A stretch of DNA of 64,000 nucleotides from Paenibacillus polymyxa (GCF_015710975.1 NZ_CP049783.1:1529501-1593500); one strand, 5' to 3'. Positions 45,392 to 55,417 are shown, counted from the first letter of the stretch. Notes: generated by a model not told the origin, from the letters alone. Numbers and translations: made by a program.

Positions 45392-47056
45392 TCACCTATT
45401 GAGTATGTCTTGTATATCTGATTTAAGCACATCGGCCTTTGGCCCGTAAACCGCTTGTACCCCATTATCTACTTTAATTAAGCCCAAGGCGCCTAGCGCT
45501 TTCCACGTCTTTTCATCCCCGACAGCTTCTGTATCCTTCACCGTCACACGCAGACGGGTCATGCAAGCATCCACCTCGACAATGTTTTGCTCACCCCCAA
45601 GTGTCTTGATGATATCCGCAGCCAATTGATTTTGAGTTGAAACCGCTGCCACACCATCCGTTAATGTACTCTCTGCCTCGGAAGTCGCTTGAGGCTCCTC
45701 ATCCGTATAGTTCCCCAGTCTTCCTGGCGTAGCCATTTTGAATTTACCGATCATAAAATACGCGATAAAGTAGGTTGCTACCGCAAACACAACACAAGTC
45801 AGTACGAAGTTGATTATATCCTGTACCAACCCCGCATTTATAGACAATGGCAATCGAGTCAGCAGTTCAATCATACCAAATGAATGTAAACGCAGATGTA
45901 TGATATCAGCCATTCCGAACGCGATTCCGGTAAGAATAGCATAAACTACATACAACACGGGCGCTACGAACATAAACATGAACTCCAGCGGCTCCGTCAC
46001 CCCTGTTAAAAAGACGGCTGCTGCTGCAGAGAAAATCATTGACTTGTACTTGCTGCGTTTATCTTTATCTACACGACGATACATAGCCACGGCCAGCCCC
46101 ATAAGGATACCCGCTCCGCCGATCATCTGTCCTACTTTGAAGCGGGCAGGCGTTACGTCTCCCAGCAAGCTGTTGTAGGCTGCCGGATCCGTACCACGAA
46201 GCGCACTGAGATCACTAGCCCAAGCCAGCCACAGCGGGTCTTGCCCAGCAACAACGCTTCCTGCTCCAGAACCCGTGAGCACCGTGTAAACGCCACCAAG
46301 TTGAGTATAGTTAATAGGAACGGTCAGCATATGATGAAGACCAAAAGGAATCAGCAGTCTTTCTAGTGTACCATAGACAAACGGCGCTACAAAAGGAGCC
46401 GACTCTCCCGAAGTCGCCAACCAGACGCCAAATTGGTTAATCCCTCCTTGGACAAATGGCCAGACAGCAGACATGATCAAACTAACGATTACAGACCATA
46501 AAATCACGACAAACGGGACAAAACGCTTACCGTTAAAAAAGGCTAGAGCATCGGGGAGCTTGCGGTAATTATAATATTTATTAAATACCACGGCCCCAAC
46601 GAAGCCGGAGATGATACCGACAAACACGCCCATATTGAGTGCAGGCGCCCCCAAAATAGAGGTGAAATAACCACTAACTGGAATTGTTGCACCGAAGAGG
46701 GTATGGGTAGTTGCTCCCTCTTGTGTTAGCATCTTCGAGGATACGCCCAAAATCGTTCCTGTTGAAATATTGATGAGAACAAAGGCAATTAAAGCCGCAA
46801 AAGCCCCGCCCGCTCGTTCCTTAGCCCAGGAACCACCAATCGCCACGGCAAACAGGATGTGTAAATTGTTGATAATGCCCCAGCCCAGATTCTCCATGAC
46901 CCCGCCGACAGTCACCCAGAAATGAATATCGCCAGCCAACATCGCCACTACTTTACCAAGTGAAATCATAATCCCGGCTGCTGGCATGACAGCAACAACC
47001 ACAAGAAGTGCCTTCCCAAGCTTTTGCCAAAAATCAAATGATAGAAGTTTTTTCAT
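45392..47056 (-). CDS. malT: PTS maltose/alpha-glucoside EIICB permease
   Basis: Membrane permease predicted to bring in maltose as maltose 6'-phosphate. 554 residues in order EIIC then EIIB. EIIC has the signature IPFGLHHMLTVPINYTQLGG and the FLTGVTEPLEFMFMF block, typical of the glucose/maltose (MalX/MalT) branch. EIIB carries the phosphocysteine in VDACMTRLRVTVKD (about residue 500). No EIIA is fused. A promoter with TTGCCA and TATAAT and an operator lies upstream. The downstream gene is mapP-like; the divergent gene is malR. Confidence 0.9.
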   Translation of the reverse strand: MKKLLSFDFWQKLGKALLVVVAVMPAAGIMISLGKVVAMLAGDIHFWVTVGGVMENLGWGIINNLHILFAVAIGGSWAKERAGGAFAALIAFVLINISTGTILGVSSKMLTQEGATTHTLFGATIPVSGYFTSILGAPALNMGVFVGIISGFVGAVVFNKYYNYRKLPDALAFFNGKRFVPFVVILWSVIVSLIMSAVWPFVQGGINQFGVWLATSGESAPFVAPFVYGTLERLLIPFGLHHMLTVPINYTQLGGVYTVLTGSGAGSVVAGQDPLWLAWASDLSALRGTDPAAYNSLLGDVTPARFKVGQMIGGAGILMGLAVAMYRRVDKDKRSKYKSMIFSAAAAVFLTGVTEPLEFMFMFVAPVLYVVYAILTGIAFGMADIIHLRLHSFGMIELLTRLPLSINAGLVQDIINFVLTCVVFAVATYFIAYFMIGKFKMATPGRLGNYTDEEPQATSEAESTLTDGVAAVSTQNQLAADIIKTLGGEQNIVEVDACMTRLRVTVKDTEAVGDEKTWKALGALGLIKVDNGVQAVYGPKADVLKSDIQDILNR

Positions 47057-47120
47057 GCTCGTTCAGTCTCCATCCCTTATAGTATGTATAGCATGGGTAG
47101 TGCTCAATAAAAAATATTAT

Positions 47121-47134
47121 GCAATCGGTTGCAC
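47121..47134. promoter_or_regulatory. MalR operator in malT promoter
   Basis: GCAATCGGTTGCAC, with the LacI-type dyad GCAANCGNTTGC. It lies across the expected start of malT transcription. The same motif is in the malP promoter at 48378. Confidence 0.75.
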
Positions 47135-47138
47135 GATT

Positions 47139-47167
47139 ATTATAATGATATCGCTTTCTATTGGCAA
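47139..47167 (-). promoter_or_regulatory. malT promoter, sigma-A type
   Basis: On the minus strand -35 TTGCCA (47162-47167) and -10 TATAAT (47139-47144) with an exact 17-base spacer. The operator at 47121-47134 lies just downstream, where repressor would block initiation. Confidence 0.7.
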
Positions 47168-47301
47168 TACCCTAGTTATAAATATCTTGGTTAATGATGA
47201 TAGAAATACTCGAAAAAGCCGCTAATTTGTTGAAATTGGAGCAATATCGTATGATAGAACATAATATTTTCTGCTTGAGATAGCAAAAGGAGACGAAGAC
47301 G

Positions 47302-48309
47302 ATGGCAGTAACCATCAAAGATGTCGCAAAACGTGCTAAAGTTGCTACTTCCACCGTATCCCGTGTCATTCAAGACAGCCCCAAAATCAGCGAAGCCACC
47401 AAGGCACGCGTTCGCAAAGAAATGAAGGCGCTTGGCTATGAACCCAACTATTCCGCTCAAAGCCTGGCTAACCGTGTCACACAGTCAATAGGCATTATTA
47501 TGCCTGAATCGGACGTGGCGATCTTTCAGAATCCTTTCTTTCCGGAAAGCCTACGCGGGATCAGCGAATGGGTAAACGAGCACAACTATACACTGTCGAT
47601 TGTCACAGGCAAGACGAGTGATGAATTGCTATCCCGCGTAAAGCTAATGACCCGGACCGGACGCGTTGACGGCTACATTGTCCTGTACTCCAAGCAAAAG
47701 GATAGCATCGTGGAGTATCTTCATAAAGAGAAAATTCCCTATACCGTCATCGGCAAGCCTCAGCAGTTTATCAGTGAAACTACCCATGTAGACAACGATA
47801 ACTACCAGGCTGCCAAGGATGTGGTCACTTATTTGACGGGGCTGAACCATGAGCGCATTGCTTATGTTGGCGGTGATCAGGAACACATCGTAAATCTTGA
47901 AAGACTTCGAGGCTACCAAGACGCACTACGAGAAGCCGGCTTGCCTCTACCAAAAGAATACGTGGTTAGGGAGCCCTTTAATCTGGAGGACATGCGCACG
48001 TTATTACAGGCTTCCCCGCCACCTACAGCGATGATCGTTAGCGATGACCTTGTAGCCATGGCCGTACAGAAAATGCTTGCTCAGTTAGGCGTATCCATGC
48101 CAGAGCAGCTTTCCATGGTGAGCTTTAATAACTTGATGCTGGCTGAGCTGATGAATCCCCCTCTTACTTCCGTGGATATTGATATCTTCAGCCTTGGTTA
48201 TCAGGCTGCCAAAAGTCTGATCGAAAAAATTAAAGACCCGAAAGAATTGACCAAGCACATCATTGTTCCCCACCGAATTGTAGAGCGCAAATCAAGCCAG
48301 ACACTATGA
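47302..48309 (+). CDS. malR: LacI-family maltose regulator
   Basis: A 335-residue repressor. Helix-turn-helix TIKDVAKRAKVATSTVSRVI (residues 4-23) is followed by the hinge region and PBP-like effector domain, with DGYIVLYSKQKDSIVEYL, HVDNDNYQAAKDVVTYL and the C-terminal PPLTSVDIDIFSLGYQAA, which resemble Streptococcus and Enterococcus MalR. AAAGGAG precedes the start. It stands between divergent malT and downstream malP, both of which carry its likely operator. Confidence 0.9.
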   Translation: MAVTIKDVAKRAKVATSTVSRVIQDSPKISEATKARVRKEMKALGYEPNYSAQSLANRVTQSIGIIMPESDVAIFQNPFFPESLRGISEWVNEHNYTLSIVTGKTSDELLSRVKLMTRTGRVDGYIVLYSKQKDSIVEYLHKEKIPYTVIGKPQQFISETTHVDNDNYQAAKDVVTYLTGLNHERIAYVGGDQEHIVNLERLRGYQDALREAGLPLPKEYVVREPFNLEDMRTLLQASPPPTAMIVSDDLVAMAVQKMLAQLGVSMPEQLSMVSFNNLMLAELMNPPLTSVDIDIFSLGYQAAKSLIEKIKDPKELTKHIIVPHRIVERKSSQTL

Positions 48310-48330
48310 ATCTCTAAGAAATGAACAAGA

Positions 48331-48366
48331 ACTGATTTTGTGGATATTCATAAAATCAGTTTTTTT
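48331..48366 (+). terminator. Terminator after malR
   Basis: Stem ACTGATTTT / AAAATCAGT with T8 tail directly in front of the malP promoter. Confidence 0.85.
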
Positions 48367-48369
48367 GCG

Positions 48370-48399
48370 TTGACAGGGCAAACGGTTGCACTATATACT
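48370..48399 (+). promoter_or_regulatory. malP promoter with embedded MalR operator
   Basis: -35 TTGACA (48370-48375) and -10 TATACT (48394-48399) with an 18-base spacer. The LacI-type dyad GCAAACGGTTGC occupies 48378-48389, inside the spacer. The motif is shared with the malT promoter. Confidence 0.75.
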
Positions 48400-48463
48400 G
48401 AACTCGCTCATATATTGGTTCCGTTAAAACAACGATCTCATTTTCCGAGAGGGGTACGCAATC

Positions 48464-50746
48464 ATGGTTTACAACCGATTATTTGACGTAGATAGTTGGA
48501 AGCTGACAACACACACTCTACATAGCACACACATGCGATTACAGGAAAGCTTAACGTCCATAGGCAACGGTTATATGGGCATGCGCGGCAATTTTGAAGA
48601 AACTTATTCAGGGGATCGTCATCAAGGGACGTATATCTCCGGTATATGGTTCCCTGACAAAACAAAGGTAGGCTGGTGGAAGAACGGCTATCCTGAATAT
48701 TTTGGCAAGGTCATCAATGCTATGAATTTCATCGGCATCCGTCTGATTGTAAACCAAGAGGAAGTGGACTTATTTACGGCACAGATCAGCGATTTTGTGC
48801 AGGAGCTGGACATGAAGCAGGGAATCCTGCGGCGCGCTTGTACTGTGAACGACCAGGTTCGTATCACTACAGAGCGTTTTCTGAGCATTACCACACGTGA
48901 ATTATGCCTGATTGATTATCAGGTCGAAAATATAAGCGATCAGCCTTTAAGCATTGAGCTTGTTCCTTATTTGGACGGCAATACGAAAAATGAGGACACC
49001 AACTATGACGAGGTATTTTGGCTGGAAGAGGCCCGTGAGGTTCAAGAGCAATTCATCAGCCTGTCCACAACGACGATAGATAATCCCTTCGGTATTCCGC
49101 GCTTTACCGTAAACGCTACCATGGGTATTGTAACCGAGGGGCAAGATGAGCAGACGACGGAAGAAAGCTTTTTGTATGCTGCACGCCACTATCAGTACAA
49201 CGTCTCATCAGGGGACCGTATCCAACTGCAAAAAATTGTAGCCGTCACCACTTCACGCGATATGGAAAAGGATGCATTGATTCCGCAAGGTGAACGCATC
49301 GCTGTAGAAGCTGTCAACAAAGGCTACACCTCTCTTAAGCAGGAGCATATCGACGCTTGGGCCAGACGCTGGGATAAGGCAGATGTCGAAATCGAGGGGG
49401 ATACGGAGGCCCAACAGGGAATACGCTTTAACATTTTCCAGCTATTCTCTACGTACTACGGTGAAGATGCCCGTCTGAATATCGGACCGAAGGGCTTTAC
49501 GGGTGAAAAATATGGCGGTGCCACCTATTGGGATACAGAAGCATATGCCGTACCTATGTACCTGGCGCTTGCAGACCCGGACGTAACGCGAAATCTGTTG
49601 CTGTACCGTCACCAACAACTGGAAGGTGCCAAGCATAACGCAGCCCAGCAAGGGCTTCGAGGGGCATTGTACCCTATGGTCACTTTTACAGGCGTGGAAT
49701 GCCATAACGAATGGGAAATTACCTTCGAGGAAATTCATCGTAACGGTGCGATTGCCTATGCCATTTACAATTACACCAATTATACGGGTGACTTGACTTA
49801 TCTGCATGAATACGGAATCGATGTACTGGTCGAAATTAGCCGCTTCTGGGCCGATCGGGTTCATTTTTCTAACAGTCGTCAGCAGTATATGATCCACGGG
49901 GTTACTGGGCCGAACGAATACGAGAATAACGTCAATAACAACTGGTATACCAATACATTGGCTGCGTGGGTTCTGAAATATACATTATCGGTCTTGCCTC
50001 AAATTTCGACTGAGAAAGCGCAGCGCCTGGCAGTTACAGCTGATGAGCTTGCACATTGGCAAGATATCATCAACAACATGTATTATCCGTATGATGAAGA
50101 GCGAGGCGTCTTCGTACAGCACGATACTTTTATGGATAAAGATTTGCAGCCTGTATCCACTTTGCATCCGAGCAATCTGCCACTTAATCAGAAATGGTCA
50201 TGGGATAAAATCCTGCGTTCCTGCTTCATTAAGCAAGCAGATGTGCTGCAAGGGCTCTATTTCTTTGGAGACCAGTTCACGCTGGAGGAAAAAGCGCGCA
50301 ATTTTGCATTTTACGAGCCAATGACCGTTCATGAATCCAGTCTGTCTCCTTCGATTCATGCCGTGCTGGCCGCTGAACTCAAAATGGAAGATAAGGCAGT
50401 CGAAATGTATAAACGGACAGCCCGTCTGGATCTGGATAACTATAATAATGACACCGAAGACGGACTTCATATCACCTCCATGACAGGAAGCTGGCTGGCG
50501 ATTGTACAGGGATTTGCCGGGATGAGAACCTATAATGAAACACTCAGCTTTTCCCCTTTTCTGCCGAAGGACTGGAATAAATATACGTTTAAAATCAACT
50601 ATCGCGGCCGCTTGCTAAGTATTCTCGTACAGGAGGGTGAAGTAGTCATTACCCTGCTGGACGGAGAACCGCTGACGCTGGAGCTGTATGGACAGCCAAC
50701 ACACATTACCAGTGGGCAATCGTTAATGGCGAACAGTGCTTCATAA
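48464..50746 (+). CDS. malP: Maltose phosphorylase, GH65
   Basis: Cytoplasmic inverting phosphorylase: maltose plus phosphate to glucose and beta-glucose 1-phosphate. 760 residues, the length of Lactobacillus maltose phosphorylase. The N-terminal beta-sandwich ([15 protein letters not shown]) leads to the helical barrel with the family motif [19 protein letters not shown] and the catalytic acid Glu 485 in [19 protein letters not shown], aligned with Glu 487 of L. brevis. The loop [13 protein letters not shown] binds phosphate. GAGAGGGG precedes the start. Trehalose or kojibiose specificity cannot be fully excluded. pgmB follows. Confidence 0.92.
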   Translation: MVYNRLFDVDSWKLTTHTLHSTHMRLQESLTSIGNGYMGMRGNFEETYSGDRHQGTYISGIWFPDKTKVGWWKNGYPEYFGKVINAMNFIGIRLIVNQEEVDLFTAQISDFVQELDMKQGILRRACTVNDQVRITTERFLSITTRELCLIDYQVENISDQPLSIELVPYLDGNTKNEDTNYDEVFWLEEAREVQEQFISLSTTTIDNPFGIPRFTVNATMGIVTEGQDEQTTEESFLYAARHYQYNVSSGDRIQLQKIVAVTTSRDMEKDALIPQGERIAVEAVNKGYTSLKQEHIDAWARRWDKADVEIEGDTEAQQGIRFNIFQLFSTYYGEDARLNIGPKGFTGEKYGGATYWDTEAYAVPMYLALADPDVTRNLLLYRHQQLEGAKHNAAQQGLRGALYPMVTFTGVECHNEWEITFEEIHRNGAIAYAIYNYTNYTGDLTYLHEYGIDVLVEISRFWADRVHFSNSRQQYMIHGVTGPNEYENNVNNNWYTNTLAAWVLKYTLSVLPQISTEKAQRLAVTADELAHWQDIINNMYYPYDEERGVFVQHDTFMDKDLQPVSTLHPSNLPLNQKWSWDKILRSCFIKQADVLQGLYFFGDQFTLEEKARNFAFYEPMTVHESSLSPSIHAVLAAELKMEDKAVEMYKRTARLDLDNYNNDTEDGLHITSMTGSWLAIVQGFAGMRTYNETLSFSPFLPKDWNKYTFKINYRGRLLSILVQEGEVVITLLDGEPLTLELYGQPTHITSGQSLMANSAS

Positions 50747-50770
50747 ATGGACCAGACAGGGGGAAAGCAA

Positions 50771-51436
50771 ATGAAAGCAGTTATTTTTGATCTGGACGGA
50801 GTCATTACAGATACGGCTGAATATCATTTTCAGGCATGGGGCAGCTTGGCGGCAGCGCTCAGCATCCCTTTTGATCGGGAATTTAATGAACAGTTAAAAG
50901 GAATCAGCCGTACGGAATCACTCGAAAAAATACTAGTGCGTGGTAACCTGTCCGATACGTTATCAGAAGAAGGCAAGCAAGAACTGGCCATGCAAAAAAA
51001 CACCGAGTATCAGCGGCTTATCTCAGCTTTAACTCCCGCAGACGTTCTTCCCGGTATTAAAGCGCTTCTGAAGGAGCTTCGTGAAGCCCGAATCGGCATC
51101 GCGCTCGCCTCTGCGAGCAAAAATGCAGCATTTATACTGGATCGGCTGGAGCTAGCACACTATTTTGACAGTGTGGTGGATGTTACGTCCATTCGGAATG
51201 GCAAGCCTGACCCAGAAATTTTCCTCGCCGGAGCTGCGAATTTGGGCGTTCAGCCTGCCGATTGTATCGGCATAGAAGACGCACAGGCCGGCATTCAGGC
51301 GATCAAGGGCGCCGGGATGTTCGCAGTTGGTGTAGGAACGCCTTCGCAAATGCAAGGTGCGGATATCGTGGTAGCCACTACAGCCGAGCTTTCTTTGAGT
51401 ATGCTGGAGGAACATTTTTACGAGTTCAAAAAATGA
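50771..51436 (+). CDS. pgmB: Beta-phosphoglucomutase
   Basis: HAD-family mutase: beta-glucose 1-phosphate to glucose 6-phosphate, taking the product of malP into glycolysis. 221 residues. Nucleophile Asp 7 and general acid Asp 9 are in AVIFDLDGVITDT, phosphate Ser in IALASASKNAAFIL, Lys in RNGKPDPEIFL and metal acidic pair in GIEDAQAG. ATG 50771 follows GGGGGAAAG; the frame is open to 50747, right behind malP. Operon partner of malP. Confidence 0.93.
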   Translation: MKAVIFDLDGVITDTAEYHFQAWGSLAAALSIPFDREFNEQLKGISRTESLEKILVRGNLSDTLSEEGKQELAMQKNTEYQRLISALTPADVLPGIKALLKELREARIGIALASASKNAAFILDRLELAHYFDSVVDVTSIRNGKPDPEIFLAGAANLGVQPADCIGIEDAQAGIQAIKGAGMFAVGVGTPSQMQGADIVVATTAELSLSMLEEHFYEFKK

Positions 51437-51480
51437 TCTCATTCTGATTAAGTTCATATGACGTTATGTATGACTAGAGA

Positions 51481-51507
51481 CGAACACCATTAGGTGTTCG
51501 TTTTTTT
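51481..51507 (+). terminator. Terminator after malP-pgmB
   Basis: Perfect stem CGAACACC / GGTGTTCG followed by seven T. Confidence 0.9.
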
Positions 51508-51530
51508 CTTGTACTGTACAAAAGGATTCA

Positions 51531-51560
51531 TGAATATTTATCACTATTTTACACATATTA
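51531..51560 (+). promoter_or_regulatory. Candidate sigma-G promoter of second ger operon
   Basis: TGAATA (51531-51536) and CATATTA (51554-51560) with a 17-base spacer, 42 bases before the likely start codon. This fits the forespore sigma-G consensus closely (GNATR, then CATNNTA). Receptor operons of Bacillus use sigma-G. Confidence 0.65.
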
Positions 51561-51602
51561 CATGCATATCATGCTTTAAGTTTTTTGAAGGGGGAAGCGT
51601 CA

Positions 51603-53081
51603 TTGGCAAGATCACTCGAGGCGAAATTAGATTATCTTGAAAAAACCCTGGGTCATCTTCCTGATGTCGTCTTCAAAAAAATGAATGTGGGCCAAACGGG
51701 AATCCATGTCATTATGATCTATCTCTCCGGTATTGCGGATACGAGCATCATTAACGAACAAATCGTCAAGCCACTCATTTTAACTGGAGTCCGTGAAAGC
51801 CAATCCCAAGTTAATCCCGAGAAAATAAAGGAGGAACTGATACAACAGACAGCATTTACGATCGATATGGAAGAAGAGACAGACCTTGAGACGTGTGTAC
51901 ACGAAGTGTTATCGGGAAATACCTGTCTGCTGATCGAAGGAAGCAATGAAGTCTTTTTTGCTTCTACAGGCAAATTTCCTTCGCGAAGTGTTGATGAACC
52001 CAGCACCGAAACTTTGGTTAGAGGACCAAGGGAAGGTTTTATTGAGGATTTGGAAAGTAACCTGGCAATGGTTAGAAGGCACATCAAAGATATTAGTTTC
52101 AGAATAGACAAAATAACCATAGGAAGGAGATCCTCCCGTAAATTAGCAATCTTGTACATATCGGATATCGCAAATCCGGAGCTAGTTCAGGAAGTGAAGC
52201 GAAGAGTCGAGACGATTGATGTGGATGATGCTTCTGATACCGGGGTTATTGAGCAATGGATCGAGGAACATCCATGGTCTCCGTTTCCCCAGATTCAAGC
52301 CTCTGAACGCTCGGATAAAGCGATAACGGCCTTAATGTCAGGGAGGGTTGTCATTATGCTAGATGGCACCCCTTTTGTCCTAATTGCTCCCATGACCTTC
52401 TGGATGCTGGCTCAATCGCCAGAAGATTATTATGAGCGTTTCCCCTTAGGGACATTTTTCCGTATGCTTCGTTTAATGGCTTTGTTCATTGCAACATTCC
52501 TGCCTTCGTTGTACGTTGCACTCATTTCTTTCCATCCTGGATTAATCCCGCCTGAGCTGGTCATATCTATCGTTGCCTCAAGGGAAGGGATTCCCTTTCC
52601 TGTTTTTGTGGAGGCTTTAATTATGGAAGGGGCATTGGAAATATTACGTGAGGCAAGTCTGCGGCTACCCAAAGGGATAGGACAGGTTATTGGGATTGTA
52701 GGCGGCCTGGTTATTGGACAAGCAGCTGTCGAGGCGGCGGTTGTAAGTGCTTTTCTAATTATTGTTGTTGGTCTTACTGCCATTGCGTCCTTTGCAAGCC
52801 CGCAGTACAGCGGCAGTATCGGAATCCGGCTTCTTCGTTTTCCCATTATGATGATCGCGGGGGTTTATGGGCTGTATGGAGTAATTTTAGCCTTTATTTG
52901 TTTAGGCGTACACATGGTCCAGATCAAAAGCTTTGGAGTTCCTTACATGTCACCCCTAGCCCCTGTTCGGCTAAGAGATCAACAAGACACCTTGGTACGG
53001 GTTCCTTTTAAATACCTCAGAAAGCGTCCTATGATGCTAAAAACACAGGACGAAACACATTCTAACCGGAAAAGGAAGTAA
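51603..53081 (+). CDS. GerA-family spore germination receptor, A subunit
   Basis: A subunit of the second germinant receptor. 492 residues from TTG 51603, eight bases after GAAGGGGG; TTG 51585 is an in-frame alternative. The N-terminal hydrophilic domain has the motif TETLVRGPREGFIEDLESN, then the membrane region with DGTPFVLIAPMTFWML and SREGIPFPVFVEALIMEGAL, and a basic tail. It is divergent in sequence from the first A subunit (2972), so the two receptors likely see different germinants. First gene of an A-C-B operon. Confidence 0.92.
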   Translation: MARSLEAKLDYLEKTLGHLPDVVFKKMNVGQTGIHVIMIYLSGIADTSIINEQIVKPLILTGVRESQSQVNPEKIKEELIQQTAFTIDMEEETDLETCVHEVLSGNTCLLIEGSNEVFFASTGKFPSRSVDEPSTETLVRGPREGFIEDLESNLAMVRRHIKDISFRIDKITIGRRSSRKLAILYISDIANPELVQEVKRRVETIDVDDASDTGVIEQWIEEHPWSPFPQIQASERSDKAITALMSGRVVIMLDGTPFVLIAPMTFWMLAQSPEDYYERFPLGTFFRMLRLMALFIATFLPSLYVALISFHPGLIPPELVISIVASREGIPFPVFVEALIMEGALEILREASLRLPKGIGQVIGIVGGLVIGQAAVEAAVVSAFLIIVVGLTAIASFASPQYSGSIGIRLLRFPIMMIAGVYGLYGVILAFICLGVHMVQIKSFGVPYMSPLAPVRLRDQQDTLVRVPFKYLRKRPMMLKTQDETHSNRKRK

Positions 53082-53085
53082 ACCT

Positions 53086-54240
53086 ATGATTTCTTACGCC
53101 TTTCTGTTTCGTCGCACCCTCTGGGTGCAAAAATGCTTTGCCGCATGGATCGTGTGTGCTCTCCTCACCGGTTGTTGGGATAGCAGAGAGATCGATAACT
53201 TGAGTATTATTCAAGGTGTCGCCATTGATATGGATCAGCAGGATATGCTGGAACTTACCTACCAGCACTTAATCGCGCAGAAATCCAGAAAAAATATGTA
53301 CAGCAACGTAACAACCTTTAACAAAGATTCCATCCAGTCTGCTTCCAGGGAACAGGCCAAGCAGATATCCCGTGCTCCTTTATATAGTTTTATTCGCCTG
53401 ATTTTGATTAGTGACCAAGCTATACAAAAAAGAAGAATCGATCAGTTGTTAGATACGTTTACTCGCTCCTATAAACCAAGTCGAAAATCACTTGTTATGA
53501 TCATAAAAGGCAATGCAAAAGAAGCGCTCAATAAGATCGGTAAACATCAAGAGATCCCTTCTATTGACCTTGAAGCAATGGCTAAAAACAGCAATTTAAA
53601 CTCAAAAATACCTTATAGAATAACATTAGGGGAAATTTCTACGCATATCTCACAAGGAGCTAACTTCATCGTTCAAGGCATAGAAACCAATGGAGGCAAC
53701 CACTTCTCTGGCGCAGCTCTGATCAGCGGCAAAACGAAGAAATTTGCTTATTGGCTGGACGAAGAGGATGTCATCGGAATCAACTGGATGCTGGGAAAAA
53801 CGAAGGGCTCAATTATTAGAATTGAGAGCTCAAAGTCAAATCAATCCGTGGTGTTTGAAGTTGAGGATGTCCACACAAAACTTATTCCTCACCTCAACGG
53901 GCAGGACCTCTCATTCACAGTTCGAATTAAATCAGATATTAAACTAAACGAAAGCACGGTTAATTCTGAAGACTTCCTGAAGGAATCATTCATTCAAACC
54001 GCTAAACAAGAGGCACAGGATGAAATCAAACATAACGTATCCCAATCGCTAAACACACTCCAGAAAGAAATGAGAGCAGATGTGGTCGGTTTTGGCACAA
54101 AAGTAAAAGTGAACTATCCCGCTTACTGGGATCGGGTAAAGGAAAATTGGCAAGATACATTCAGTCAAATACCGATCAATGTTAAGGCTGAAGTACAGAT
54201 CGAGCGAACTGGTGCTTATACAAAAGGAGAGGGTGAATAA
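53086..54240 (+). CDS. GerC-family spore germination lipoprotein, C subunit
   Basis: Lipid-anchored C subunit. 384 residues. A long N region (MISYAFLFRRTLWVQKCF) precedes the hydrophobic core and the lipobox LLTGC; then CWDSREIDNLSIIQGVAID is the GerC hallmark. The C-terminal block DVVGFGTKVKVNYPAYW is typical. AAAGGAAG ribosome site. Four bases separate it from the A gene; its stop overlaps the start of the B gene (TAATG). Confidence 0.92.
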   Translation: MISYAFLFRRTLWVQKCFAAWIVCALLTGCWDSREIDNLSIIQGVAIDMDQQDMLELTYQHLIAQKSRKNMYSNVTTFNKDSIQSASREQAKQISRAPLYSFIRLILISDQAIQKRRIDQLLDTFTRSYKPSRKSLVMIIKGNAKEALNKIGKHQEIPSIDLEAMAKNSNLNSKIPYRITLGEISTHISQGANFIVQGIETNGGNHFSGAALISGKTKKFAYWLDEEDVIGINWMLGKTKGSIIRIESSKSNQSVVFEVEDVHTKLIPHLNGQDLSFTVRIKSDIKLNESTVNSEDFLKESFIQTAKQEAQDEIKHNVSQSLNTLQKEMRADVVGFGTKVKVNYPAYWDRVKENWQDTFSQIPINVKAEVQIERTGAYTKGEGE

Positions 54241-55358
54241 TGTCTAATATACCTTCCATGAAACATGAAAAAATATCCACAATACAAGCCTTATTTACCG
54301 TCACTTCGACCGTGTATGCTGTGGGTATTGTCAGTTTACCAAGAACCATTGCAGAGAAGACGCAAACGCCCGACGTGTGGCAGGGACTTTTGCTGGCAAC
54401 TCTGCTTGGAATCGTCGTCATTTTTATCCAGGTTAAATTGTGCCATAGATTTCCGGGGAAGACGTTCTATGAGTTCAATCCTGTGATTGCAGGTAAATTC
54501 ATCGGCCTTCTGATCAATATCGCATTTATTGTATTTTGCATGATGATCTGCTCTTTTGTATGTAGAATGATGGCGGAATTCCTCAAGGGTCTTGCACTGG
54601 AGAGAACCCCGATAAGCATGATTCTCTTGCCATTTCTTCTGCTTATCGGGTATCTGACCTGGGGCGGTCTCCATGCAATGGTTCGATTGATTGAGCTTTT
54701 TTTCCCTTTAACCTTTATTGTTTTTTTATTGTTGATCGTTCTTAATGTCAACCATTTTAATCTTGATAATTTGCGCCCTGTTTTCCATAAAGGTTGGCGT
54801 CCGATCTTTGAATCACTTAAAGTTATACCTTTCTCTACAATGGGTTTTGAATCGATCCTTATCTTAACTAATGTGATGACCCACCCACAAAAAGCATGGA
54901 AGGCCGGGTGGATTGGCTACTCGATTGCAATGGGTTTGTATATTTTAATGGTAACGATGGTCATTGGCTGTATGTCAGTAGAAGAAGTTTCCCGATTGCA
55001 GTGGCCCGTCGTTTCTTTTGCACAGCAAATTGAATTCCCCGGTGCGTTCCTGGAACGATTTGAAATATTATTTATTATTTTGTGGACGATCAAAATCTTC
55101 ATGACCGCCTCAAATTATTATTTCTATATTGTTACTGGAATCAGCCAGCTCACCCAAAAGTGGAACAGGTATATCTGTTATCTCCCGTTAATTATATTAT
55201 TTTGCCTGAGCATGTATCCCCAAAATTTTATTGAAATAGGCAACTTCGATAAAATAATAGGTTACTTTGGAATAGTGGTATGCGCGGCAGTACCCTTGGT
55301 GCTTCTCGTCATCTCTATGGTCTTCCATCGAACAGAGAAGCCAAATGGGAAGAAGTAG
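54240..55358 (+). CDS. GerB-family spore germination permease, B subunit
   Basis: Integral membrane B subunit. 372 residues, ten or so helices; conserved blocks ISTIQALFTVTSTVYAVGIV and FPGKTFYEFNPVIAGKFIG. Start ATG 54240 overlaps the C stop by one base, with AAGGAGAGG upstream. Last gene of the operon; a terminator follows at 55394. No D-type small gene is seen here, unlike the first operon. Confidence 0.92.
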   Translation: MSNIPSMKHEKISTIQALFTVTSTVYAVGIVSLPRTIAEKTQTPDVWQGLLLATLLGIVVIFIQVKLCHRFPGKTFYEFNPVIAGKFIGLLINIAFIVFCMMICSFVCRMMAEFLKGLALERTPISMILLPFLLLIGYLTWGGLHAMVRLIELFFPLTFIVFLLLIVLNVNHFNLDNLRPVFHKGWRPIFESLKVIPFSTMGFESILILTNVMTHPQKAWKAGWIGYSIAMGLYILMVTMVIGCMSVEEVSRLQWPVVSFAQQIEFPGAFLERFEILFIILWTIKIFMTASNYYFYIVTGISQLTQKWNRYICYLPLIILFCLSMYPQNFIEIGNFDKIIGYFGIVVCAAVPLVLLVISMVFHRTEKPNGKK

Positions 55359-55393
55359 GGGATACTTCCTCCTCGTTCTTACCAATGAATGCC

Positions 55394-55417
55394 CCCCTTA
55401 TGCTATAGCGTAAGGGG
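55394..55417 (+). terminator. Terminator after second ger operon
   Basis: Stem CCCCTTA / TAAGGGG with inner GC pairs (TGCTATAGCG) and a T-rich tail. Confidence 0.75.
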
